Of a stretch of 64,000 nt of DNA, positions 47,457-56,228 are shown one piece after another. A program made the position numbers and the translations under genes. Below the pieces are notes generated by a model. The model worked only from the letters and a program-made list of their open reading frames with translations, did no database searches and was not told where the DNA came from. Positions within the stretch are counted from its first letter, which is position 1. Every line of letters starts with the position of its first letter. The DNA is from Flexamia atlantica (Eukaryota > Arthropoda > Insecta > Hemiptera > Cicadellidae), in assembly GCA_035578135.1 (NCBI GenBank), contig JAQJVK010000019.1:4402001-4466000 (forward strand), read 5' to 3'.

Positions 47457-48379
47457 GTAAGTTATTATATTATTTATTTTAATTTATTTTTTCTTTTATT
47501 ATAAATTTTTAATCCTAAACTTTCAATGTGGCTTTTAAATGTGTGAATGATGATATTAATTTTTGAATAACTATCAATTAGCTTAATTTTACTTTCATAT
47601 GTTTCACAAAGTAATTTGACTTAAATTGAAGAAAATTATGAAAACTTAGAGTTTTAAAATGAAATAAGAATTTATTTTATTTTTATTTATTTATTTTTTT
47701 ATTTATTTTTTTTTTGAAAATCACTTTTAACTTAATTGAGTTTAAATGTTTCATAAATCACTTTTCAGTTTTAATGATAGTTGTCATAATGATTAAAAGA
47801 ATTTATTAAAGGATTTAGTTGTAAAGTAGTAAATGACTTAGAGTTTATTGTTAGTTTGTTAAAAATGAATATTAAGAATTTAATATTTTTGAAAAATCAT
47901 GTTTAACTTTAAATGTTAGTTTGAAATAGAAAAAATATAAGTAAATGTAGAAAAATCACTTTAACTTAATTGAATTAAAATGGTTATAATTAGTCCTGAA
48001 CCCCCCCCCCTCTGTAAAAATAGAATCAGGACTTGTAAAAATTTTCAGATTTGAAATGCTGTTCTTGTATTATATAGTTGCATGATAGTTTTAAGTTAAG
48101 TTTGTACAATCCGGCTGGCATATAACCGGGGGGCGGCTAGACACTGTATAGATTGGATATGTTTATATCAAAATTGTAGTTAAATAACTACTACTATACA
48201 GTGTTGGGCTCAGGTCAAACTCGGGTCAGTTCAAGGATTTTACAAACTTGTGTGCATGATAGAAATTAATAAATAGCATAAGTTCTTATGAAAGTGTTCA
48301 GTCTGCATCGAGACAATGTAGAGAGAGTGTCACGTCGCATAGGTTTCTACGTACAGCGAGGTTTGTTTTGTGATTTCAG
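47457..48379 (+). other. 5'-UTR intron of the zinc-finger/polymerase gene
   Basis: A consensus donor (CACTGC|GTAAGT, 47457) and acceptor (tttgtgatttcag, ending 48379) bound AT-rich sequence without coding potential. The acceptor is two bases before the ATG at 48381, so exon 1 would be non-coding. Confidence 0.55.
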
Positions 48380-48380
48380 G

Positions 48381-49442
48381 ATGGAGTTCCACTGCGACGT
48401 CTGCGGCAAGTCCTACAATAGCCGATATGCGCTTCTCCGTCATCAGGCGGAGCATAATGCTTCGAAGCTGGACTGTGTGCTCTGCGGCTACTCCACTACT
48501 CGTAGGGACTTGATGAAAAAGCACAATTCGACAGTGGGACACCAAAAGCGGTCTACAGGGGTGCAGCCGCCTCCACCAGAGCCTCGCTTCGCCTGTGGAG
48601 TGTGTGATACCTCTTTTACACTGGAGAAGAACCTCCAGCAGCATATGCGGGAGCAGCATGACCCGGACGTCGAGAGGAACTTCCGCTGTCAGTATTGTGG
48701 ACGGCAATTCTCTCGGCGTGGGAACCATGCGACGCATGAGGAGTTTCACTGTCCCGTGAAGAGGGAAGCAGTGTGGGGTCCGTCAGTGTCTTTCTCAGCT
48801 TCCCGGCCAGGGGTGAAGCGTCCGCACCCGCAGCAGCTGGAGGAGTCGCCGCAGCCTGAAGAGGAGTCACCGCAGCCGGGACCGTCTTCAGAGCCTTCGC
48901 CGGGACCTTCTTCAGTGCCTTCACCGGGACCTTCTTCTTCGGAGCCTCAGCCTGAAGAGGAGTCACCGCAGCCGGCACCGTCTTCAGAGCCTCAGCCTCG
49001 CGTGGTGAGTGTCGCCGACGACGACGACGACGGCCCGACCTTTGTGCGTGTGGAGGTCGGGTTCGGCAATAGGCTCCAAACATTCGCGCTGAAGGAGCCT
49101 ATGCCGGCACTCAGGACAATCCCCGAGGTGATGAGAGACTTAAGGTGCCTGTTAGTTAGATTGTTAAGGAATGCGACCGAGGAACACCCTAATATTAAAG
49201 TGAACTTGTTCCTCGAGTGCGAGTTTGTTGATATTACCTGTGAGAATAAGTGTAAGCGGGCATTCAAGACCAAGAATGCTCCTCTCGAAAGCACGAGCGA
49301 CTTTGAACAATTTGTTGAACTGTCCTTTGAAAAGCTCGTGCATGAGAAGGAGCAATGCGAAATGGTAGGCTCCGGTTGGACATACCTGCGCGTGACGAAC
49401 TTGGAAGTGCGAATAAACGGGTATAGTCCATTGGGCGGTTGA
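48381..49442 (+). CDS. four-finger C2H2 protein joined to N-terminal Polinton DNA polymerase sequence
   Basis: The frame holds 353 codons from the ATG two bases after a splice acceptor. Residues 5-123 hold four C2H2 zinc fingers (first cysteine at 5, 32, 72, 103; each C-x2-C with paired histidines). Residues about 150-225 are proline/glutamate-rich with repeated PQPEEESPQP words. From about 230 to the end the sequence matches the conserved N-terminal region of Polinton protein-primed family B polymerases, including the GSGWTYLRVTNLEVRING stretch. In an intact element this would continue into the polymerase, but here a TGA ends it at 49442. The protein could still be made as a truncated DNA-binding product. 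Convergent to all other large genes. Confidence 0.7.
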   Translation: MEFHCDVCGKSYNSRYALLRHQAEHNASKLDCVLCGYSTTRRDLMKKHNSTVGHQKRSTGVQPPPPEPRFACGVCDTSFTLEKNLQQHMREQHDPDVERNFRCQYCGRQFSRRGNHATHEEFHCPVKREAVWGPSVSFSASRPGVKRPHPQQLEESPQPEEESPQPGPSSEPSPGPSSVPSPGPSSSEPQPEEESPQPAPSSEPQPRVVSVADDDDDGPTFVRVEVGFGNRLQTFALKEPMPALRTIPEVMRDLRCLLVRLLRNATEEHPNIKVNLFLECEFVDITCENKCKRAFKTKNAPLESTSDFEQFVELSFEKLVHEKEQCEMVGSGWTYLRVTNLEVRINGYSPLGG

Positions 49443-50044
49443 GCGCGACACATTCCACTGCCCAAATCGCTCGAGGGTACGTGAAGTGTATTGAATGTGA
49501 TGAACAAGGATGACAACTGCTTCGCCTACGCTATGCTAAGCAAGTTTGTTGTGTCACACCCCGAGCGGCCGGAGTCTTACCCGCAGGCCTTGTTTGCCCG
49601 CTACAATTTTGAAGGACTCCAGTTCCCCGTTGCACCCAAAGACATTGCACGGTTTGAACGAAACAATCTTAATGTTAGTGTGAATGTCTATGCACTCGAG
49701 GTTATGTATATAGAAGCGCTAGGGTGTTCCCGGTACACTGTGTATCCGCTGCCACGACGTGAGCGAAAACTGTATCTATGTAAGCGGTGTTTCGCACACT
49801 TCATTTTGATCGCGAAAACATGGAGCAGCATCGACGGTACTGCGGAGTGGAGGTGCCGCTTCGCATAGACCTCGCTGCGAAGAAGACCATCCAGTTCAGC
49901 CACCTGGAGTTCAGCAGGAAGGACCGCTTCACCATCTATGCGGACTTCGAGTGTGCTCTGCAGCCTGCAACGGAGGTGTCCAACGTCGAGCGTCTCGCAT
50001 CCATGTCCCGTATATATGCGTGTTTTAAATATAAATACCTCTAG
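49443..50044 (+). pseudogene. DNA polymerase B, broken N-terminal continuation; catalytic core absent
   Basis: Sequence after 49442 still resembles the polymerase N-terminal region but in other frames. Breaks visible: a frame change just after 49440, an in-frame TGA at 49482-49484, a further frame change near 49800, and a final stop at 50042-50044. Landmarks are NKDDNCFAYAM (from about 49500), a C-x2-C pair near 49770-49785, and the exonuclease I motif Y-x-D-F-E around 49940. Exo II, Exo III and all polymerase motifs are missing. The gene is a deletion derivative, and replication would need a polymerase supplied elsewhere. Confidence 0.75.
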
Positions 50045-51112
50045 TCATAGTCTAGTTTGTTATTCAATCAAATTGATTTGTAAATATGTATCTGTAAATA
50101 TGTAATGTCAAATGTAAATATGTAATGTGAAATGTAAATATGTGTTAGTGTGGAAGAAGTTATGATTCTAATGTAAATACTAACCCGTCGTTTCGATGGG
50201 TACAGATACCAACCCCGCCGTTTTGGCGGGGTTAAGCAGTTTGTACTGAAAGTCAGACCACTGTAAATATTTGTCATAATAAAATGTAAAAGCAGACCTG
50301 TGTAAATATTAGTCTTATTGATTTGTATAAAGTCAGACCATTGTAATGTAAATACTAACCCCGTCGTTTTGGCGGGGTTAAGCAGTTTGTACTGAAAGTC
50401 AGACCATTGTAAATATTTGTCATAATGAAATGTAAAAGCAGACCTTATGTGTAAAAGCAGAAATGTGTAAATATTAGTCTTATTGATTTGTATAAAGTCA
50501 GACCATTGTAATTATTTATCATAATGAAATGTATTAAAAACCAATGTAAATATTAGACGTATCAAAATGTATAAAGTTAGTCCTTTTGTAAAATGGTTAT
50601 AATGTGAAATGTGAAGTTTGTAATAATTGATTGTAAAAATTGATGAGTGTACATACTGATGAGTGTAAACACTAATGAATGTAAATAAATATACATTCTA
50701 AATATCCATAAATGGTTCTTACTTATTTACCCATGTTTATGTCTATAAAAAATACAATGTCCAGAGATTGATAAAGAGTAAATTTGATTAATTTATAACT
50801 TGTCATGCAGTCATACTGTTTTTAAATGAGAAAGTATAAACTTTATAACAATGATTGCTTTTCTTTCTCCAGGATAGTACCATTTTGGTCTATCAATTCT
50901 GTTTAAAATATAAATGTAAACATCTACTTAAGTTAGGATAGGTTGATTATTTAAAGGAAGACTCATTTCAGTAATGGATTGTGATAAAAGTAACTAACTC
51001 TGGACTCTTAAGACTATAAAGAACAAGGTACAATGACAAGACAGTGGTTAATGATATACACATTTTTATTTTTCAAAAAACCTTATATCTAACAATAATG
51101 GTTATACAAAAA
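50045..51112. repeat. AT-rich degenerate tandem repeats replacing the polymerase core
   Basis: Words such as 'tgtaaatatgtaatgt' and 'agtcagaccattgtaaatat' recur from 50080 to about 50690. A clear unit of 146 bp starts at 50244 and 50390. Perfect or near-perfect stem-loops of the form AACCCCGCC-GTTTT-GGCGGGGTT lie at 50211-50233 and 50355-50378, with a variant at 50180-50200. From 50700 to 51112 the DNA is plain AT-rich. No gene. Confidence 0.7.
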
Positions 51113-51595
51113 TTAGATGTAGAATTCTGCGAAGAGCATCTGGACCAGCATATCGTTCTCAGCAGTGGAGTCCCCGAAGAGTTGGACGAAATCATTCATC
51201 TTCATGTCATAGTTGGTACGGCAGTACAGGTAGGTCAGACAGTAGTGGCCGCAGACCGAAGTATCCAAGTCTTGTAGACGGTACTTGTTGTAGGTGTAAT
51301 GCAACATATGCCCATTGATGTTACGTCTCAGAAATTGTTGAAAATCGCTATGATACGGAGGTCTGCCAAAACTGTCGAAATATTCAACAACATAACTGTT
51401 ATTGTTGCTGGTATCTTGTCCTCCAGCTCTGTAGAATGCCACCCAATGTTCTCCACTATGTGTATGCGGTTGGGTGTTTACCACTAATGCAGATGACGGA
51501 GCAATATGTCTCGGTAGACGATCTGATGCAAACACTCCGACATGTTGTACATTCGGTAATTGTAGTAAATATTTTCTTATAGTTGTGGTATTCAT
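51113..51595 (-). CDS. adenain-like cysteine protease (Polinton PRO)
   Basis: This 160-residue protein belongs to the Ulp1/adenain (C5/C48) fold used by adenoviruses and Polintons to mature virion proteins. The active-site layout is clear: His50 in GEHW, Asp74 in EYFDSFG, Gln108 in LQDLD and Cys115 in SVCGHYC. Length is close to adenovirus proteases. The ATG overlaps the stop of the upstream gene (ATGA, 51592-51595), implying coupled translation or a polycistronic message. Likely substrates are the core and capsid proteins encoded just upstream. It is the last gene of the minus-strand cluster. Confidence 0.85.
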   Translation of the reverse strand: MNTTTIRKYLLQLPNVQHVGVFASDRLPRHIAPSSALVVNTQPHTHSGEHWVAFYRAGGQDTSNNNSYVVEYFDSFGRPPYHSDFQQFLRRNINGHMLHYTYNKYRLQDLDTSVCGHYCLTYLYCRTNYDMKMNDFVQLFGDSTAENDMLVQMLFAEFYI

Positions 51596-52323
51596 TCTTG
51601 TGAAACTGTAGTCAGATCCAAGCTGGTATACACTGATTTAGTCGTTGTAGTCTTTTTGTGGTTTTGTTCGTTGTTGTGGCGACGAGGACAGCAACAATAA
51701 CACGTTCCACAATGTGACTCTTTAGCTGTTAGTAGTAGCCAGCCACGTAGCAGTGTGCAATTGACCAAAGCACAACGGTGTTGTACACTTTTATGCTGAC
51801 CGCAACGTATCGTATTGGTGGACAATAGATTGCCAATGGTGGACAATGATCCGCATCCAATATCACCCATGTCAACTACTAGCACTTTGTCATTGTTTGT
51901 TATAAGTTGTTTCATGGTATATTGTTTCTTTTCCGATCCTTTTACGTACACAACTGATTGGTTATTGAGACATGTACGTAGTTTATCAATCAATACATGG
52001 TACGATATATCACCATGATTCCAGTCAATACCGTGACAGTGTTTGGTTAACCAGTAACTTTCTCGAAGTTTTTCTTCAGACAAAAAGTCACGATCAAACG
52101 GTGGACGAGCAATGTGGTGAATCAGTAGTGTTCCAGTACACACATCAATAACACTGACTTCTTTTACTATATAATAATTACTGTTGTCTTTGAAACATTG
52201 TAAATCCAACACCACAGACGACTGACACAATTGATGTTCTGCCGACATGTTTACTGTAACACTGTCAGTGATGTACTGGCTGTAATGCACTAGTTGACTG
52301 TGCTTTATACATTTAGCCGGCAT
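51592..52323 (-). CDS. conserved Polinton protein of unknown function
   Basis: The protein is 243 residues from an ATG at 52323 that overlaps the end of the capsid gene by 11 bases. A longer in-frame reading to 52386 lies wholly inside that gene, so this start is preferred. An N-terminal MSAEHQLCQSSVVLDLQCFK stretch and a later GIDWNHGD could be remnants of a DEDD-type nuclease fold, in which D-x-E is expected and D-x-Q is found; this is speculative. The C-terminus has a cysteine cluster (CGTCYCCCPRRHNN). Position between capsid and protease genes suggests a late, virion-related role. I do not recognise a defined family. Confidence 0.65.
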   Translation of the reverse strand: MPAKCIKHSQLVHYSQYITDSVTVNMSAEHQLCQSSVVLDLQCFKDNSNYYIVKEVSVIDVCTGTLLIHHIARPPFDRDFLSEEKLRESYWLTKHCHGIDWNHGDISYHVLIDKLRTCLNNQSVVYVKGSEKKQYTMKQLITNNDKVLVVDMGDIGCGSLSTIGNLLSTNTIRCGQHKSVQHRCALVNCTLLRGWLLLTAKESHCGTCYCCCPRRHNNEQNHKKTTTTKSVYTSLDLTTVSQE

Positions 52324-53641
52324 AGTCCACCGATACGTTACGATGTCGATCAATCTCAATGACATTGTCCAGTTCTGCATAGACAATAATGTTGACTGAT
52401 TCGGTCAATGCTTCGCTGAATCCAATCTCGATGCGTAGATTTCCATTGCGTACCAGGTTCCAATGGCTGGACCCGTTAGCGCTCAAGTCAGGTGTTAAGT
52501 CAAACGCTAACAGACAATAACCTTTTTCGAAATCTTGTCTGCTGATATCATTACCGGTATTGTCAAAATGTATTCCGGTACCGCTGAACAGTGTGTGATA
52601 CGATAGCGCATAGGCAACATCCGTATCATTACCAAACACTGGCTGTAATGCTTTCATCGGCACTTGTTCACCATCCAAGTACAGTGCGAAATAATTCATC
52701 TTGAAATGTTGGAAATTAAATGGATTTTTCTTGTAGTCTCCGTTGAATGCTTGATTAGTAATCATGCCGACAATTACACGTTTTGGTAACTGACCCAAGT
52801 ACACACTGTCCAATGTTTTGTTCAGTATGCCAGCGGGTAATGTGATTGATTTCACTTCAACACGTGTGATCGGATATTTGGCAGCACCACTCTCGAGTGT
52901 TTTACTATGTGCCAACAGTACGCTCGGATTGATTTTACAACGACGTACAAACAGATTTGTCTCTTTGATATGTACTTTATATGTTGTGTTATTGTCCGAC
53001 ATGATGGCAAATGCGTTCCTCGATCTGATCAAACGTAAACGCATCTCTACACCGTTTAACATGAACTTGTTCTGATTGCACAAGTCAATGTGTAGATGAC
53101 CGATCATGTCTGCATAATGACTCTTTTCAGTAAATTTTCGCCGTTGTACCAGTCCTTCATTTTCTTCTTTACATTTATCCATGTTATTAGAGTCATCTTC
53201 GTAGAATAACACACTTGTCATGTGTGACTTTTTAGCATCATGTCCGTAGTTTAAAAGGTTTTCCAAATACGCACGATAGGCGTAGGTATTGTTTTGCGGT
53301 GACACTAGTTTATTATTCAAGTGTAAATCCACTTGGCTAAATAGCGAATGTAACCAGTTATTAACCGGACCAAATTCCTTAATCGCATCAGCAGCTGTAA
53401 ATCTTGTTCCATCTTCTTTGACAATAGTGGCTTGTACGTGTAATAGTGTTTGTGATAAGTCCGTATATTCATCACCATGTCCGGGTATGACAAATTCAAT
53501 AGGTGAGTCATCCGTCAATGACGATATGGGTTTATATTGCACCCATTTACCACTGTCAATGCTGGTCTGTGTCGGTGGTAGCGAGAATAAGTCCAATTCC
53601 GTCTTTGTACATTCGCATGATTTCTGGTGAATAAATGACAT
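52313..53641 (-). CDS. major capsid protein (double jelly-roll, hexon-like)
   Basis: The 442-residue protein matches the Polinton/adintovirus protein often labelled 'F54H12.2-like' in animal genomes, regarded as the double jelly-roll major capsid protein. Landmarks are an N-terminal SCECTKTELDLFSLPPTQTS, then GPVNNWLHSLFSQVDLHLN and NNTYAYRAYLENLLNYG. The C-terminal half has alternating strands ending with FSEALTESVNIIVYAELDN. The frame is intact. It starts 9 bp after the core-protein stop and overlaps the next gene by 11 bp. It would form the icosahedral shell together with the penton-like protein. Identification is by family memory; a structure prediction would settle it. Confidence 0.8.
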   Translation of the reverse strand: MSFIHQKSCECTKTELDLFSLPPTQTSIDSGKWVQYKPISSLTDDSPIEFVIPGHGDEYTDLSQTLLHVQATIVKEDGTRFTAADAIKEFGPVNNWLHSLFSQVDLHLNNKLVSPQNNTYAYRAYLENLLNYGHDAKKSHMTSVLFYEDDSNNMDKCKEENEGLVQRRKFTEKSHYADMIGHLHIDLCNQNKFMLNGVEMRLRLIRSRNAFAIMSDNNTTYKVHIKETNLFVRRCKINPSVLLAHSKTLESGAAKYPITRVEVKSITLPAGILNKTLDSVYLGQLPKRVIVGMITNQAFNGDYKKNPFNFQHFKMNYFALYLDGEQVPMKALQPVFGNDTDVAYALSYHTLFSGTGIHFDNTGNDISRQDFEKGYCLLAFDLTPDLSANGSSHWNLVRNGNLRIEIGFSEALTESVNIIVYAELDNVIEIDRHRNVSVDYAG

Positions 53642-53650
53642 CTTTGTTGC

Positions 53651-54229
53651 TTAAGAAAATATATCAATCTCTCTACTTCTAGTAATCTTCTTTTTATGTT
53701 GCACTTGTCGCTTGAGTTTTCGTTTTGTATTTTTACGTTTCTTTACTGCTGCTGTCTTACACTTCCTTGCAGGAGACGTCCGTGCTCGAAGGAGTTTCGC
53801 CAAAGACTGAGGTGTTACTCGTGTGATGCGCCTCTTCTTATAGCTTCCACTGCTGTTGCTGTCGCTGCCGCCAATGCCAGTGCCGTGTCCGTATCCGCCG
53901 CCATGTAGAATGCGATCCAGTTTGTCGTCAGCTCGACGTTTAAGTCCACCAGTAAATTGTTTAAGACGTTCATTCGCTGCATTTCGTGGGTTCATAGTAC
54001 CATCAGCTATATCACTGAGAAACCCAACACCTGAACGTAATGCCTCCTTGCCCACAGCAGTTGCACCTGACTTGATTAATGGCATGACTGAACGAACAAG
54101 TCCACCAAGAAAACTTCCAATCCCATGTCCACGTTGATACGGTGCACCTCTATACACTGATACAATACCACTACTACCGCCAAATTGTTGATCACGGTAG
54201 TATTTGAGGTAGGGATCGTTAAGATTCAT
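53651..54229 (-). CDS. basic virion core protein (pX/pVI-like)
   Basis: The protein has 192 residues. The N-terminal half has the conserved Polinton motif YQRGHGIGSFLGGLVRSVMP (residues 31-50), a glycine-rich amphipathic segment like adenoviral pVI/pX. The C-terminal half is strongly basic (KKRKNTKRKLKRQ, residues 163-175) and likely binds DNA. Residues 108-111 (LHGG, followed by G) fit the adenain cleavage consensus and separate the two halves, so the co-encoded protease may cut it. The start codon shares a base with the upstream stop (TAATG). Confidence 0.75.
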   Translation of the reverse strand: MNLNDPYLKYYRDQQFGGSSGIVSVYRGAPYQRGHGIGSFLGGLVRSVMPLIKSGATAVGKEALRSGVGFLSDIADGTMNPRNAANERLKQFTGGLKRRADDKLDRILHGGGYGHGTGIGGSDSNSSGSYKKRRITRVTPQSLAKLLRARTSPARKCKTAAVKKRKNTKRKLKRQVQHKKKITRSREIDIFS

Positions 54230-55050
54230 TATACTGTTGTAACTGCTGGTACTCTGCGGAGGTGAAGTTTCATGTACGTAGTACCGAACTCGAATGGCAA
54301 GTGATGACCTTTGTCGTCCCTTAAATCAATTTCCACACTCTCGAACGAGCTCTTTATGACAGGCATGTAGTGCGGTGAAGTGAAATGCACAACCTTATGA
54401 GACCCGTATTTATAGTCAGTGGTGTCAATGTTGACTATTTTTAACAGTGGTGCTACAGTGTCACCCACTAATTGCGGTTCTACAAGGTCACAATAGACAT
54501 AAATGTCTGCTGGAATACCAGCTAATAAGTTTGGTGGTCTTGTAGCTTTCCTATGTCTTTTCACATCCACATTATTTACATCATATCCTAACTGTAACGC
54601 TAAAGTGGGGCTAAGTTCAAGTTGTGTTAGTGTATCTGTCATTGTAATCAATTCAACCTTTTTTGTATCACTATCATACTCGAACTCAATACTGTTAAGT
54701 TTAAGTTTTGTATTCCCGTTAATTGCTGCTAGCAATTCATTGATATCTTTGTAATTGCCAGACTCCACTTTAGCTACAGTCAAATTTGTATTAGTAACTT
54801 CATTATCTTCAATTTCAGCAGTTGGTTTTGTGTAAATATATATGTTAGCATCATTACCAACTGTTAAAAACGAGCATGGATAGTGTGCTTCAACTAGTGC
54901 TATTTCCCAATCTGCTCCGTCACCACCAGGCAAATGTATTGTTGATGGAAAATGTGTCACATAATGAGTCACTGTATTGTTCGGATGGTAGTCCATCGAA
55001 CTATTGCTAGGCAGTGTCAAATAAAACTGATTATGTCTAGACAGTGACAT
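54229..55050 (-). CDS. minor capsid (penton-like single jelly-roll) protein
   Basis: The 273-residue protein begins MSLSRHNQFYLTLPSNSS and continues with NTVTHYVTHFPSTIHLPG and WEIALVEAHYPCSF. This is the typical opening of Polinton minor capsid proteins, which occupy the fivefold vertices. It is rich in predicted beta strands with no membrane segment. It begins 15 bp after the integrase stop and its own stop overlaps the next ATG. The frame is intact. Confidence 0.75.
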   Translation of the reverse strand: MSLSRHNQFYLTLPSNSSMDYHPNNTVTHYVTHFPSTIHLPGGDGADWEIALVEAHYPCSFLTVGNDANIYIYTKPTAEIEDNEVTNTNLTVAKVESGNYKDINELLAAINGNTKLKLNSIEFEYDSDTKKVELITMTDTLTQLELSPTLALQLGYDVNNVDVKRHRKATRPPNLLAGIPADIYVYCDLVEPQLVGDTVAPLLKIVNIDTTDYKYGSHKVVHFTSPHYMPVIKSSFESVEIDLRDDKGHHLPFEFGTTYMKLHLRRVPAVTTV

Positions 55051-55075
55051 GACGGTTAGGTTAGGTTAGGTTATT
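55051..55075. repeat. internal TTAGG-like telomeric string
   Basis: Four TTAGG-type repeats lie between integrase and penton genes. The integrase stop codon (TAA, 55066-55068 on the minus strand) is provided by this repeat. The same words appear in both TIRs. Confidence 0.7.
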
Positions 55076-56166
55076 TGTTTCACTTCAGATGCAGGTATCC
55101 AAGAATTAAATTCGTCTCCGTAACCTACCCACTTGACGAGGTAACGCTTACTGCGACCTCTACCCTTGGTGTCAAGTATTTTATCAATTTGGTACAATCG
55201 ATCCGGTCCTATTGTCACCTTTTGTAGCTCATGTTCATAGAAACGACCGACTAAGGGTTTACCATTCAAGTCCCTTATTATATACAATGGTAGTGGTTGT
55301 GATCCGTATTCTCGATCAATAACAAAAAATTCTTTACTCCAATTGGTCTCGTAGCCTTTTGCAAATGTACCTTTCTCTTTAGCAATACGCACTGTATCAC
55401 CCGGTTTGAACTTTGGTTTTTTACGTTTTGGTAATGAGCTGTCTTTGTACATATGACTCCATACTTGGTACACTGTACTTTTGTTTGCTTTCACAACGTC
55501 CATCGGACATAAACCATTACCCAAACTTCGGTGTGCACTGTTATTGTAAGCATCAACCAATTCATCCAACACATCGATATAACGAAATGTGTTTTTATAT
55601 GTTAAATATCGCCACATACGTGTTTTCAGTGTGCGATTGACTCGTTCGACAACAGCCGCTTTAACATCGGGGTTTTGTGTAGTGACATATTTCACATGAT
55701 AATCTCTAAACACACGGTTCACTTTTGCACCTATAAACTCTGTTCCTTTGTCAGTTTGTAAACAACATGGTGGTACAGTGTAAGGACTGTTAAAAACTCG
55801 TTCGAATGCTGCTGCCACTTCTTCACCGCTCTTACGTTTTAATGGTTCCACATATAACCGCTTACTAAACACATCAATCACTGTTAGCAAGTAATTGTAG
55901 CCATCATTATATGAACTAAGTCCTCGCATATCATTCAGGTCGGCTTGCCATAATTCATTAGGTCCAAACACGACATATCTGTTACGTGGAAATCGTTTTC
56001 GAACAGGTTTGTGTAATGTATAGGTGTCTTGGGTGCGTAACCATTCGATAACTTGTCGTTTTGTTTTGTTCTTTTTCTTCTTACTTCGACGTAATGCTCT
56101 GACAAGTGGGCTAATACCACCAAACGAGCCTGGGTTTGCAGGATCATAATACACTTTCTCTTCCAT
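55066..56166 (-). CDS. Polinton integrase (DDE/RVE family) with C-terminal chromodomain
   Basis: The protein has 366 residues from the ATG at 56166; a GTG one codon earlier is less likely. It inserts the element by strand transfer and produces the 6-bp target duplication. The catalytic triad is Asp76 (WQADLND), Asp139 (QTDKGTEF) and Glu174 (VVERVNR), with the second and third residues 35 apart as in retroviral-type integrases. The N-terminus has the Polinton DPANPGSFGG motif. A chromodomain at about 326-366 (LVKWVGYGDEFNSW) could target modified histones. The frame is intact. The partial second copy starts precisely at this gene's start codon and lacks it. Confidence 0.92.
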   Translation of the reverse strand: MEEKVYYDPANPGSFGGISPLVRALRRSKKKKNKTKRQVIEWLRTQDTYTLHKPVRKRFPRNRYVVFGPNELWQADLNDMRGLSSYNDGYNYLLTVIDVFSKRLYVEPLKRKSGEEVAAAFERVFNSPYTVPPCCLQTDKGTEFIGAKVNRVFRDYHVKYVTTQNPDVKAAVVERVNRTLKTRMWRYLTYKNTFRYIDVLDELVDAYNNSAHRSLGNGLCPMDVVKANKSTVYQVWSHMYKDSSLPKRKKPKFKPGDTVRIAKEKGTFAKGYETNWSKEFFVIDREYGSQPLPLYIIRDLNGKPLVGRFYEHELQKVTIGPDRLYQIDKILDTKGRGRSKRYLVKWVGYGDEFNSWIPASEVKQIT

Positions 56167-56228
56167 CACTGTTCGTGACTATAGTGTAAATGACTATCAC
56201 ATACCAAGTACACCTATACTTATACATT

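Noticed and set aside
48330..49516. Several minus-strand open frames of 95-174 codons opposite the zinc-finger gene
   Set aside because: They are shadows of the GC-rich plus-strand coding frame; the plus frame has zinc fingers and polymerase motifs.
52818..54754. Plus-strand open frames of 70-113 codons opposite the capsid genes
   Set aside because: No family features; they are antisense to strongly supported Polinton genes.
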